From DASWZN01 sp963841635 (GTDB lineage: Bacteria; Acidobacteriota; Terriglobia; Bryobacterales; Bryobacteraceae), in NCBI GenBank assembly GCA_963841635.1, contig CAWJDO010000003.1, forward strand, positions 806,001 through 870,000: DNA of 64,000 bases. The letters are read 5' to 3'. The position numbers and the translations under genes were made by a program. Below, piece after piece: positions 10,256 to 17,418 of the stretch. Under the pieces are notes generated by a model. It searched no databases, was not told where the DNA came from, and worked only from the letters and a program-made list of their open reading frames with translations. Each line of letters starts with the position of its first letter. The stretch's first letter is position 1.

Positions 10256-10450
10256 TCACCGGCAGACCAGGACATCGTCAAAGATGAACTTCCGGCCCTG
10301 GGAATACCGGACGACCTCTAAGGAATCGGTCCGGTTCGGCAGGCGGATCAGCTCGATGCTTCCCTTCGTACCGTCGCTCGCAGCCCAGGCGAAGCGCAGG
10401 TTCCCGGCGTGCGCGGGCCCCTGGAACCTGAATCGAACATCCGGTTTCAT
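10256..10450 (-). CDS. Small hypothetical protein downstream of glgP
   Basis: A 64-residue frame, starting 37 bases after the glgP stop on the same strand. It has balanced composition with alternating hydrophobic strands (VRFRFQG, LRFAWAA, SIELIRLP, FIFDDVLVC), unlike the Arg/Pro-rich antisense shadows around it. It looks like a small beta domain, but I recognise no family. It may be the remnant of a longer gene. Confidence 0.35.
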   Translation of the reverse strand: MKPDVRFRFQGPAHAGNLRFAWAASDGTKGSIELIRLPNRTDSLEVVRYSQGRKFIFDDVLVCR

Positions 10451-10487
10451 CCCGCTCGCCCGGGGCCTCGGTCACCGCACCGGAGCC

Positions 10488-12977
10488 TCACCGCTGCCAG
10501 AGAATCTGCGGCGCCTCCAGCGGCACTCTCGTGCCGGCGCGGTACGGAACCAGGCGCGGAGTGTAGTCGCTGACCGGCCGGTCCGCCGGTGCCCGCGCCG
10601 TGTACAGGTAGCCATTCGCCGAGCCCACCAACTGCTGGCCGCGCGTCATGGTGACGCGCACGTCCGGATCGGCGTAGAGCTCGACGCGCACCGCCTCGGG
10701 ATCGAGCTCGTCGAGGTAAACCTGCACCTCGAAGCTATGCGCACCGTCGGCGGTTTCGCTGGTGGCCCCGCCGAAGTGCACGTGCGGCCAGTGAGTCGCC
10801 AGGGCGCGCTGCCAGCCGAGCAGCCCTGTCGCGAAATCGGCGCAGGTGGCCGAACGCTCCCGGTAAGCCGCAGCCGCGGGCAGGTAGTGCTCTTCCACGT
10901 ATTGGCGCACCGTCCGGTTGGCGGAAAACTGCGGAGTCAGCCGCGCCATGCTCTCCCGCATCCGCGCGACCCACGCGGTGGGAATGCCGGCCTCGTTGCG
11001 GTTGTAGAACTCGGGGATCACTTCGCTCTCGAGACGCGAATACAACTCTTCGGCTTCGACGTGGTCCCACTCAGGGGCGTCGTGGTGCTCCTGGCCATCG
11101 CCGATGGCCCATCCGATGTCGGGCTGGTAGGCCTCGGCCCACCAGCCGTCGAGCTCCGAGAGGTTTACGCCGCCGTTGACCAGCACTTTCATCCCGCTGG
11201 TGCCGCTGGCCTCCCACGGGCGGCGGGGCGTGTTGATCCAGACGTCCGCGCCGTGGACGAGCCGCTCGGTGAGGAGCATGTCATAGTCGGCCAGAAAAAC
11301 GACGTGGGGGCGCACGTCGGGGCGGTGAAGGAAATCGCTCCACTGTTTGAGCATCCCCTGACCCTCCAGATCGGCCGGATGGGCCTTGCCCGCCAGAATC
11401 AACTGCACCGGCCGCTGCTTGTCGGTGAGGATGCGCGCCAGCCGCTCCGGGTCGGCCAGGAGCAGGTTGGGGCGCTTGTAGGCCGCGAAGCGGCGAGCGA
11501 AGGCGAGCGTCAGGGTGTCGAAATCGAAGATCCGCTCGGCGGCGGCGACTTCCTGGGTGCCCGCGCCCTGCCCCGAGCGCTGGCGGGCCAGCCGCCTGCG
11601 TGTGCGCTCGATCAACTCCCGCCGGGCCTTCGTGCGCAACTCCCAGAGATCGGCATCGCTGACTTCGCGCAGGCTGGAACCAACGCACTCCATGGTGCCC
11701 AACCAGCGTTCGTCTCCGCAGGCGCGCTTCCACACATCGCTCGCCGGCTGGGACTCCCAGGTCGGCACGTGCACGCCGTTGGTCACATATCCGATCGGGA
11801 TTTCGCTCTCCGGCCAGCGCGGGAAGAGCACCGAGAACAGGCGCCGGCTGACCTCGCCGTGGAGCCGGCTGACCGCGTTGACGGCGCCGCTTCCGCGCAG
11901 CGCCAGATACGCCATGTTGAACGGCTCGAAGTTGTCGTTGGGGTCCAGGCGCCCCAGCGCCAGCAGATCGTGCATGCCGATTCCCAGGGTGTGATCCGCG
12001 TAGTGACGCAGGTAGCGGTCCATGAGATCGGGCGGGAAGCGATCGAAGCCGGCGCCGACCGGAGTGTGCGTGGTGAACAGATTCCCGGCGCGTGTGACCG
12101 CCAGCGCCGCGTCAAACGGTTGCTTGCACTCCACCATGTAGGAGCGCGCCCGTTCGAGAACGGCGAACGCGGCGTGCCCCTCGTTGAGGTGGCAGACGTC
12201 GGGCTTCAGGCCAAGCGTCCGTAGCAGCCGCCATCCCCCGATTCCCAGCACCACCTCCTGCTTGATTCGCACATCGAGGCCCCCGCCGTACAACTCGCTG
12301 GTGATGCCCCGGTAGGCCGGCGGGTTCGCCGGGTCGTTGCTATCCAGCAGGTACAGCATGGTGCGGCCCACTTGCACCTGCCAGGTGCGGACCCACAACT
12401 TCAGGCCCGGCAGAGCCAGCGCCAGCCGCAGCCATTCGCCGTTCGCCTCCCGAAGCGGTTTGATCGGCAATTGGCCCGGGTCGTTGAACGGATACAGGGC
12501 CTGCTGGTTGCCGTACGCGTCGATCTCCTGGCGGAAGTAGCCCTGCTGGTAGAGCAGACCGACACCCACCACGGGAACGCCCAGGTCGCTCACGGCCTTG
12601 AGCTGGTCGCCCGCCACGTTTCCGAGGCCGCCGGAGTAGATGGGCAGCGCTTCGGTCAGCATGTACTCCATGCTGAAGTAGGCCACCAGCTTCAGCGGCG
12701 TGTCCGGATGCGCCTTCTGGAACCACGCCGGGTGGTCCATGGACTCGCGCATTTCTTTGACGATCTGGTCCAGGCGCTCGCAAAACTTGGGATCGGCCGC
12801 CACTTGCCGGAGCTTCTCCTGCGAGACCGTCTGCAGGATCACCATCGGATTCTGCGTCAGCTCCCACAGATCCCGGTCCATCTGCCCCCACAGTTCGTCA
12901 GCCGAGCGGTTCCAGGACCACCGCAAATTCATCGCCAGCTCGTTGAGCGACTTCAGAGTGGCGTCAAGATCACCCAT
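10488..12977 (-). CDS. glgP: Alpha-glucan (glycogen) phosphorylase
   Basis: This 829-residue enzyme of the GT35 alpha-glucan phosphorylase subgroup begins with a DUF3417-like segment (LNELAMNLRWSWNRSADELW). Further signatures are YFSMEYMLTEALPIYSGGLG, HLNEGHAAF, and WEASGTSGMK, whose Lys (about residue 597) should hold pyridoxal phosphate. It releases glucose-1-phosphate from glycogen or maltodextrin in the cytoplasm. A strong G-rich Shine-Dalgarno precedes the ATG. Phosphoglucomutase, which handles its product, lies just upstream on the same strand, separated by a long inverted repeat. Confidence 0.95.
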   Translation of the reverse strand: MGDLDATLKSLNELAMNLRWSWNRSADELWGQMDRDLWELTQNPMVILQTVSQEKLRQVAADPKFCERLDQIVKEMRESMDHPAWFQKAHPDTPLKLVAYFSMEYMLTEALPIYSGGLGNVAGDQLKAVSDLGVPVVGVGLLYQQGYFRQEIDAYGNQQALYPFNDPGQLPIKPLREANGEWLRLALALPGLKLWVRTWQVQVGRTMLYLLDSNDPANPPAYRGITSELYGGGLDVRIKQEVVLGIGGWRLLRTLGLKPDVCHLNEGHAAFAVLERARSYMVECKQPFDAALAVTRAGNLFTTHTPVGAGFDRFPPDLMDRYLRHYADHTLGIGMHDLLALGRLDPNDNFEPFNMAYLALRGSGAVNAVSRLHGEVSRRLFSVLFPRWPESEIPIGYVTNGVHVPTWESQPASDVWKRACGDERWLGTMECVGSSLREVSDADLWELRTKARRELIERTRRRLARQRSGQGAGTQEVAAAERIFDFDTLTLAFARRFAAYKRPNLLLADPERLARILTDKQRPVQLILAGKAHPADLEGQGMLKQWSDFLHRPDVRPHVVFLADYDMLLTERLVHGADVWINTPRRPWEASGTSGMKVLVNGGVNLSELDGWWAEAYQPDIGWAIGDGQEHHDAPEWDHVEAEELYSRLESEVIPEFYNRNEAGIPTAWVARMRESMARLTPQFSANRTVRQYVEEHYLPAAAAYRERSATCADFATGLLGWQRALATHWPHVHFGGATSETADGAHSFEVQVYLDELDPEAVRVELYADPDVRVTMTRGQQLVGSANGYLYTARAPADRPVSDYTPRLVPYRAGTRVPLEAPQILWQR

Positions 12978-13005
12978 GTTCCCCCCAGTCGTTCAAAACG
13001 ATCTA

Positions 13006-13094
13006 GCCACGAATGAACACGAATGAACACGAATAAGGAAAGTCTCAGGAAAGAGGTTTTGTCCTATTCGTGTTCATTCGTGTTCATTCGTGGC
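13006..13094. repeat. Long inverted repeat between pgm and glgP
   Basis: Two perfect 30-base arms (13006-13035 and 13065-13094) face each other across a 29-base spacer. Each arm is made of a tandem CGAATGAACA-type unit. The right arm forms the last codons and the TGA stop of pgm, so the protein ends in the repeat-coded residues ATNEHE. The hairpin could also serve as a transcription attenuator between the two genes. Tandem GAATGAACAC-type units are known to me as dispersed repeats in acidobacteria and related phyla, so insertion of a small mobile repeat is likely. Confidence 0.85.
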
Positions 13095-14744
13095 CGCTCC
13101 TGCTTTGGCCTTCAGCGTCTGTCCGACAATCTCCTGCGCTTCCGCCTGGATGCGCCCCAGGTGCTCCTTGCCGCGGAAGCTTTCGGCGTAGATTTTGTAG
13201 ATCTCCTCGGTCCCCGATGGCCGCGCCGCGAACCATCCCCCCGCTGCGATTACCTTCACGCCGCCGATGGCGCCCCCGGCCGGAGCCTGCGTCAACACCT
13301 TGTCGATCTTGTCGCCCGCCAGCTCGGTTACGCGGATCTGCTCCGGCGACAGGCGCGCGAGAACGGCTTTCTGTTCCGCCGTCGCGGGCGCATCGATACG
13401 GTCGTACACCGGATCGCCGAACTCCTTCGTGAGATCCCCATAGACCTCGCCCGGATCGCGCTTGAGCCGCGACGTCATCTCGGCCGCGAGCAGGGCCGCG
13501 ATCATGCCGTCTTTGTCGGTGGTCCAGACGCTCCCATCCACCCGAACGAACGACGCTCCGGCGCTCTCTTCTCCGCCGAAGCCGAGAGAGCCGTCGAAGA
13601 GTCCGTCCACGAACCACTTGAAACCCACCGGCACTTCATGCAGCCGGCGTTCCAACTTCTTCGTCACGTAGTCGATCATGCTGCTCGAAACCACGGTTTT
13701 GCCGACGGCCGCGTCTTTCCGCCAGTGCGGGCGATTCCGGAACAGGTAGTCGATCGAAACCGCCAGGTAGTGATTCGGCGGCAGCAGCCCCGCGCTGCGG
13801 GTGACGATGCCGTGCCGGTCGTGATCGGTGTCGCAGGCGAAGGCCACGTCGAAGCGATTCTTCAGCCCGATCAGGCTGCGCATGGCGTAGGGCGACGACG
13901 GGTCCATGCGAATCCGCCCGTCCCAATCGACGGTCATGAACCGGAAGGTGGGGTCGACTGCTTCGTTCACCACGGTGAGGTTGAGATGGTAGCGCTCGGC
14001 GATCGGTCCCCAGTAGTGAACGCCCGCGCCGCCCAGCGGGTCCACGCCCAGCTTGAGGCCCGCCGACCGGATCACGTCCATGTCGATGACGTTCGCCAGG
14101 TCCCCGACATAGGCGTCGAGGTAGTTGTGCCGGTGCGTGGTCGGCGCCCTGAGCGCGGCGGCGAACGGCACGCGCTTGACCCCATCCAGCCGGTTCTCCA
14201 GGATCTGGTTGGCCCGGTTCTGGATCCAGACGGTGACGGACGCCTCGGCCGGTCCGCCGTTAGGCGGGTTGTACTTGAAGCCGCCGTCCTCGGGCGGATT
14301 GTGCGAAGGCGTGACGACAATGCCGTCGGCGAGGCCGGTCTTGCGGTCCCGGTTGTAGGTGAGGATGGCGTGCGACACCGCCGGCGTGGGCGTGTAGTCG
14401 GTTCCCTCCGCGATCATTATCTCGACGCCGTTGGCCGCCAGCACCTCGAGCGCGGTGGCGGAGGCGGGCTCGGAAAGAGCGTGCGTGTCGATGCCGAGAA
14501 ACAGCGGCCCGTCGATGCCGTTGGCTCGCCGGTATTCGGCGATCGCCTGCGTGGTCGCCAGGATGTGCCACTCGTTGAACGACAGCTCGAACGCGGAGCC
14601 GCGATGTCCCGAGGTGCCGAAAGCCACCCGCTGGGCCGCGACCGCGGCGTCCGGCTGCCCGGTGTAGTAGGCCGTGATCAGCTTCGGGACATTCACCAGC
14701 ATGGACGCGGTCGCCGGCTTGCCGGCCATGGGGTTCACGTGCAT
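13074..14744 (-). CDS. pgm: Phosphoglucomutase (alpha-D-glucose phosphate-specific)
   Basis: This 556-residue enzyme interconverts glucose-1-phosphate and glucose-6-phosphate. Signatures include FGTSGHRG near residue 43, the phosphoserine loop TPSHNPP, the metal loop DTDHDRHG, the sugar loop GGEESAG, and a C-terminal phosphate-binding RPSGTEE. It lies in the same orientation upstream of glgP, so the two form a glycogen-degradation unit. The last few residues and the stop codon come from an inverted repeat; they lie beyond the conserved fold and probably do no harm. Confidence 0.95.
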   Translation of the reverse strand: MHVNPMAGKPATASMLVNVPKLITAYYTGQPDAAVAAQRVAFGTSGHRGSAFELSFNEWHILATTQAIAEYRRANGIDGPLFLGIDTHALSEPASATALEVLAANGVEIMIAEGTDYTPTPAVSHAILTYNRDRKTGLADGIVVTPSHNPPEDGGFKYNPPNGGPAEASVTVWIQNRANQILENRLDGVKRVPFAAALRAPTTHRHNYLDAYVGDLANVIDMDVIRSAGLKLGVDPLGGAGVHYWGPIAERYHLNLTVVNEAVDPTFRFMTVDWDGRIRMDPSSPYAMRSLIGLKNRFDVAFACDTDHDRHGIVTRSAGLLPPNHYLAVSIDYLFRNRPHWRKDAAVGKTVVSSSMIDYVTKKLERRLHEVPVGFKWFVDGLFDGSLGFGGEESAGASFVRVDGSVWTTDKDGMIAALLAAEMTSRLKRDPGEVYGDLTKEFGDPVYDRIDAPATAEQKAVLARLSPEQIRVTELAGDKIDKVLTQAPAGGAIGGVKVIAAGGWFAARPSGTEEIYKIYAESFRGKEHLGRIQAEAQEIVGQTLKAKAGAATNEHE

Positions 14745-14794
14745 CTCCCAGCCACCTCGTTTTAATTATACGAAGGACATGCTTCAATGGTCCC

Positions 14795-15214
14795 GTGAAG
14801 GTCAGCATCTACTACATCGGCAAGCCGCGAGACGCCGGCGCCAACGCCATGGCTGAAGAGTACGTCAAGCGCACCGCCCGCTACATGCCATGCGAGATGC
14901 GCGAGATCCGGCCGGACCGCTTCGATCCCTGTGCGCGCCACCCCAGCGCCACCAAGATTCTGCTCGACGCCGCAGGCCGCGCCATGGACTCCGCGGCCTT
15001 CATCGCGCTGGTCTCGAAAGCCGAAATGGAAGGCCGCGACCTGGTGTTCGTCATCGGCGGAGCCGACGGCCTCCCGCCCGATTGGAAGCCCCGCGCCGGC
15101 CTGCTGCTCTCGCTCTCGCCGATGACCTTCCCCCACGAATTCGCGCGCGTCATGCTCACAGAGCAGATCTACCGCGCCGCGACCACGCTGCGCGGCCACC
15201 CGTATCCACGCTGA
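14795..15214 (+). CDS. rlmH: 23S rRNA (pseudouridine1915-N3)-methyltransferase RlmH
   Basis: This 139-residue SPOUT methyltransferase has VFVIGGADGLP, LSLSPMTFPHEFARVMLTEQIYRA and the C-terminal GHPY motif. It methylates pseudouridine 1915 in helix 69 of 23S rRNA using SAM. The start is GTG. The usual C-terminus is HPYH followed by a basic residue; here it reads HPYPR, replacing a normally conserved His. The protein is slightly shorter than typical (about 155). It is divergent from pgm. Confidence 0.9.
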   Translation: MKVSIYYIGKPRDAGANAMAEEYVKRTARYMPCEMREIRPDRFDPCARHPSATKILLDAAGRAMDSAAFIALVSKAEMEGRDLVFVIGGADGLPPDWKPRAGLLLSLSPMTFPHEFARVMLTEQIYRAATTLRGHPYPR

Positions 15215-15217
15215 GCT

Positions 15218-15622
15218 TCAACCACCGATCCAATCGAGTTCCAACTGATCGACATTCCGAAACTCCGGGTCTCCCGTGACCAACGGGCAGTTGAACTTCT
15301 GCGCCAGCGCCGCCGCGAACCCATCGGCATAGGCGATCGGAAACCGGCCTTTCAAGGTCGCGGCGCTCCAGATGTCTTCGGCGCCCGGGACCTCGATGGT
15401 GACCGGCAGGGTGCCCGAGGACTCACGCCAGGACTCGGCGAGCGCTTCGCTGTGATGCTTGCGCAGGAAGTAGTAGACCTCTCCCACGTTGATCGCGCTC
15501 ATCAGGAGCCTGATCTTGCCGTGTTCGGCGTGATCGAGCAGTACTGAGACACGCCCTGTGGCGGGTTGGCGGCCGCTCATCCATTCGAGGATCGCCCACG
15601 AATCAAGGACGCGAGTCTTCAC
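15218..15622 (-). CDS. PIN domain ribonuclease toxin (VapC-like)
   Basis: This 134-residue protein has the acidic PIN set at D7, E48, D100 and D118 (LDSWA, NVGEVYY, YADGFAA, TGDPEF), which binds Mg/Mn for RNA cleavage. The GTG at 15622 is preferred because a GGAG motif sits 7 bases upstream. It overlaps the antitoxin gene by 20 bases, so translation is coupled. Together with the AbrB-fold protein it forms a type II toxin-antitoxin module. Confidence 0.88.
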   Translation of the reverse strand: MKTRVLDSWAILEWMSGRQPATGRVSVLLDHAEHGKIRLLMSAINVGEVYYFLRKHHSEALAESWRESSGTLPVTIEVPGAEDIWSAATLKGRFPIAYADGFAAALAQKFNCPLVTGDPEFRNVDQLELDWIGG

Positions 15623-15839
15623 GCTCACGCTCCTGCCTCTTGAAGGTGGCGAACGCACCCATCAAGTCCCGGCCCGTTGCCGCACCCCGCAGTTTCTTCC
15701 ATGCCGGTTCCTTTGAAAGGACGATTTCCTGCCCCCGCACTTCAAGGGTCAGTTTGGCGCCTTCGGACAGGTTCAACGCGTCCCGAACGGCCTTGGGGAT
15801 CGCGATCTGCCCCTTAGAGGATACGGTAATCTGCTCCAT
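15603..15839 (-). CDS. AbrB/MazE-fold antitoxin
   Basis: This 78-residue protein starts with the swapped-hairpin DNA-binding fold (TVSSKGQIAIPKAVRDALNL, EGAKLTLEVRGQEIVL). The polar C-terminus should bind and neutralise the PIN toxin. It is first in the two-gene unit. A perfect inverted repeat lies 6 bases upstream and overlaps the probable -10, which fits autorepression. No Shine-Dalgarno is visible. Confidence 0.88.
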   Translation of the reverse strand: MEQITVSSKGQIAIPKAVRDALNLSEGAKLTLEVRGQEIVLSKEPAWKKLRGAATGRDLMGAFATFKRQEREREDSRP

Positions 15840-15845
15840 ATATGC

Positions 15846-15864
15846 ATCTTACCATGGGTAAGAT
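15846..15864. promoter_or_regulatory. Operator palindrome and -10 of the toxin-antitoxin unit
   Basis: ATCTTACC-ATG-GGTAAGAT is a perfect palindrome with 8-base arms and a 3-base centre. On the minus strand its last arm contains TAAGAT, a good -10, ending 6 bases before the antitoxin ATG. Binding there would block the polymerase. Confidence 0.65.
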
Positions 15865-15887
15865 CGCGGGTACGGCCAGCCACTCAC

Positions 15888-15919
15888 GGCTGACAGCTGA
15901 CGACTGACCGCTGACGGCT
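15888..15919. repeat. Degenerate GCTGACNG tandem repeat
   Basis: Four to five imperfect GCTGAC/ACTGAC units in tandem between the antitoxin and cobO genes. The last unit (CTGACG, 15911-15916) is correctly spaced to serve as the -35 for cobO. Similar GCTGA-type repeats are widespread in intergenic regions of many high-GC bacteria. Confidence 0.5.
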
Positions 15920-15939
15920 ATCCTCCCCTGTGCTACCGT
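15911..15939 (+). promoter_or_regulatory. Promoter of cobO-accD
   Basis: CTGACG (15911-15916), a 17-base spacer and TACCGT (15934-15939). The -10 ends 7 bases before the ATG at 15947 and there is no Shine-Dalgarno, which points to a leaderless transcript. Confidence 0.5.
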
Positions 15940-15946
15940 AACAACG

Positions 15947-16474
15947 ATGGACAAGGGGCTGCTCATGGTCTTCACCGGTAACGGCAAAGGCAAGACCTCC
16001 GCAGCCATGGGGGTGGCGTTCCGGGGGGTCGGCCAGGGCTTTAAGGTCCTCATGATCCAGTTCATCAAGGGTTCGTGGCACTATGGAGAGTTGGACAGCG
16101 CTCCGATGCTTGGCGGCGCCTTCGAGATCCGGCCCATGGGACGCGGATTCGTAAAGGTGGGCGCGGAGAAGCCCGACCCCGAGGACGTGCGCCTCGCCGG
16201 GGAGGCTTGGAGCGCGGCCGTCGAAGCGATGCAGTCGGACCGGTACCACATGGTGATCCTGGACGAGTTGAACTACACGATACACTACGGCATGCTGCCC
16301 GTCGAGCGCGTGCTCGAGGACCTGGCCCGCCGGCCAGAGCGCCTGCACATTATCGCGACCGGCCGCAACGCCCATCCCCAACTCATCGAGGCGGCCGACC
16401 TGGTCACCGAGATGAAGGAGATCAAGCATCCGTTCCACCAGGGAATCTTGGCGCAGCGAGGCATCGACTACTAA
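15947..16474 (+). CDS. cobO: Cob(I)yrinic acid a,c-diamide adenosyltransferase
   Basis: This 175-residue protein of the CobA/CobO/BtuR family has the P-loop GNGKGKT (11-17), the IQFIKG strand, VILDELNYTIHYG and the TGRNAHPQLIEAADLVTEM stretch. It transfers the adenosyl group of ATP to the corrinoid cobalt. It is a lone cobalamin gene here, so it may serve salvage. Its stop and the accD start overlap by one base (TAATG). Confidence 0.93.
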   Translation: MDKGLLMVFTGNGKGKTSAAMGVAFRGVGQGFKVLMIQFIKGSWHYGELDSAPMLGGAFEIRPMGRGFVKVGAEKPDPEDVRLAGEAWSAAVEAMQSDRYHMVILDELNYTIHYGMLPVERVLEDLARRPERLHIIATGRNAHPQLIEAADLVTEMKEIKHPFHQGILAQRGIDY

Positions 16475-17331
16475 TGCCCTGGTTCACCAGACAGAAGTCC
16501 TCGAAAGACAAAGCCAGCTCCGAAGGCGAGCGCAAGGTCAAGACCGAGGGCTTGTGGCTCAAGTGCGACGGCTGCCGCCAGATCGTCTGGAAGAAGGCCC
16601 TGGAGGAGAACCAGAACGTCTGCCCGCGCTGCAGCTACCACTTCCGCGTGGACGCCGCTTCTCGGCTCAAGCAGCTTTTCGACGGGCCGTACGAGACCTT
16701 TGACGCCGGCCTCGCCTCCAGCAATCCGCTCGCTTTCGTGGATTCCAAGTCCTACACCGAGCGTCTTAGTTCCATGGAGAAGGCCACCTCGCTCCGCGAT
16801 GCCGTGATCTCGGCCGCAGGGACGCTGGCCGGCCGCCCGGTTTACATCTGCGCCTTCGAGCTGAAGTTCATCGGAGGCAGCGTGGGCGCGGCGGTGGGCG
16901 AGAAGATCACCCGCGCCATCGAGCGCTCCATCGCCGAGCGCAAGCCGCTCATCATCGTCTCGGCCTCCGGCGGCATGCGCATGCAGGAAGGCGCGGTGAG
17001 CCTGATGCAGATGGCCAAGATGTCGGCCGCGCTGATGGCGCTCGACGAGGCCGGAATTCCGTTCATCAGCGTACTCGCCGACCCCACCACCGGCGGCACC
17101 ACAGCCAGTTTCGCCATGCTGGGCGATCTCAACATCGGCGAGCCCGGCGCCCAGATCGGATTCGCCGGCCCCCGCGTCATCGAGCAGACCATCCGCCAGA
17201 AGCTGCCCGAGGGCTTCCAGCGCGCCGAGTTCCTGCTCAAGACCGGCATGCTCGACGCGGTGGTCAAGCGCACCGAGATGAAGCAGTACATCGCCAAGTC
17301 GCTCGATTTCTTCTGCGGGCCCGTGGCCTGA
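16474..17331 (+). CDS. accD: Acetyl-CoA carboxylase carboxyltransferase subunit beta
   Basis: This 285-residue protein has the N-terminal four-cysteine zinc finger (CDGC and CPRC) and a crotonase-like carboxyltransferase domain (GGSVGAAVGEKI, SASGGMRMQEG, DPTTGGTTASFA, GFAGPRVIEQT, LPEGFQRAEFLL). With AccA and biotin carrier protein it makes malonyl-CoA for fatty acid synthesis. It is translationally coupled to cobO. accA is not in the window. Confidence 0.95.
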   Translation: MPWFTRQKSSKDKASSEGERKVKTEGLWLKCDGCRQIVWKKALEENQNVCPRCSYHFRVDAASRLKQLFDGPYETFDAGLASSNPLAFVDSKSYTERLSSMEKATSLRDAVISAAGTLAGRPVYICAFELKFIGGSVGAAVGEKITRAIERSIAERKPLIIVSASGGMRMQEGAVSLMQMAKMSAALMALDEAGIPFISVLADPTTGGTTASFAMLGDLNIGEPGAQIGFAGPRVIEQTIRQKLPEGFQRAEFLLKTGMLDAVVKRTEMKQYIAKSLDFFCGPVA

Positions 17332-17356
17332 GCCAATTTCGTCTCCTTCGGTCGGA

Positions 17357-17362
17357 TATAAT
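17357..17362 (+). promoter_or_regulatory. -10 element upstream of the symporter
   Basis: A perfect TATAAT, 56 bases before the GTG start. No strong -35 at 16-18 bases. A GAGGTG ribosome-binding site lies 4 bases before the start. Confidence 0.5.
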
Positions 17363-17418
17363 AAGTGCTCGATCCAAGCCCCCTGGCGCTCCACGGCGCC
17401 GCGAAACTGAGGTGTTAG

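Noticed and set aside
10284..12224. Plus-strand frame of 646 codons
   Set aside because: Antisense of glgP, no recognisable domain.
13023..13100. CRISPR-like direct repeats (GAATGAACAC units)
   Set aside because: Only two to three short tandem units per arm without spacers, arranged as one inverted repeat; not a CRISPR array.
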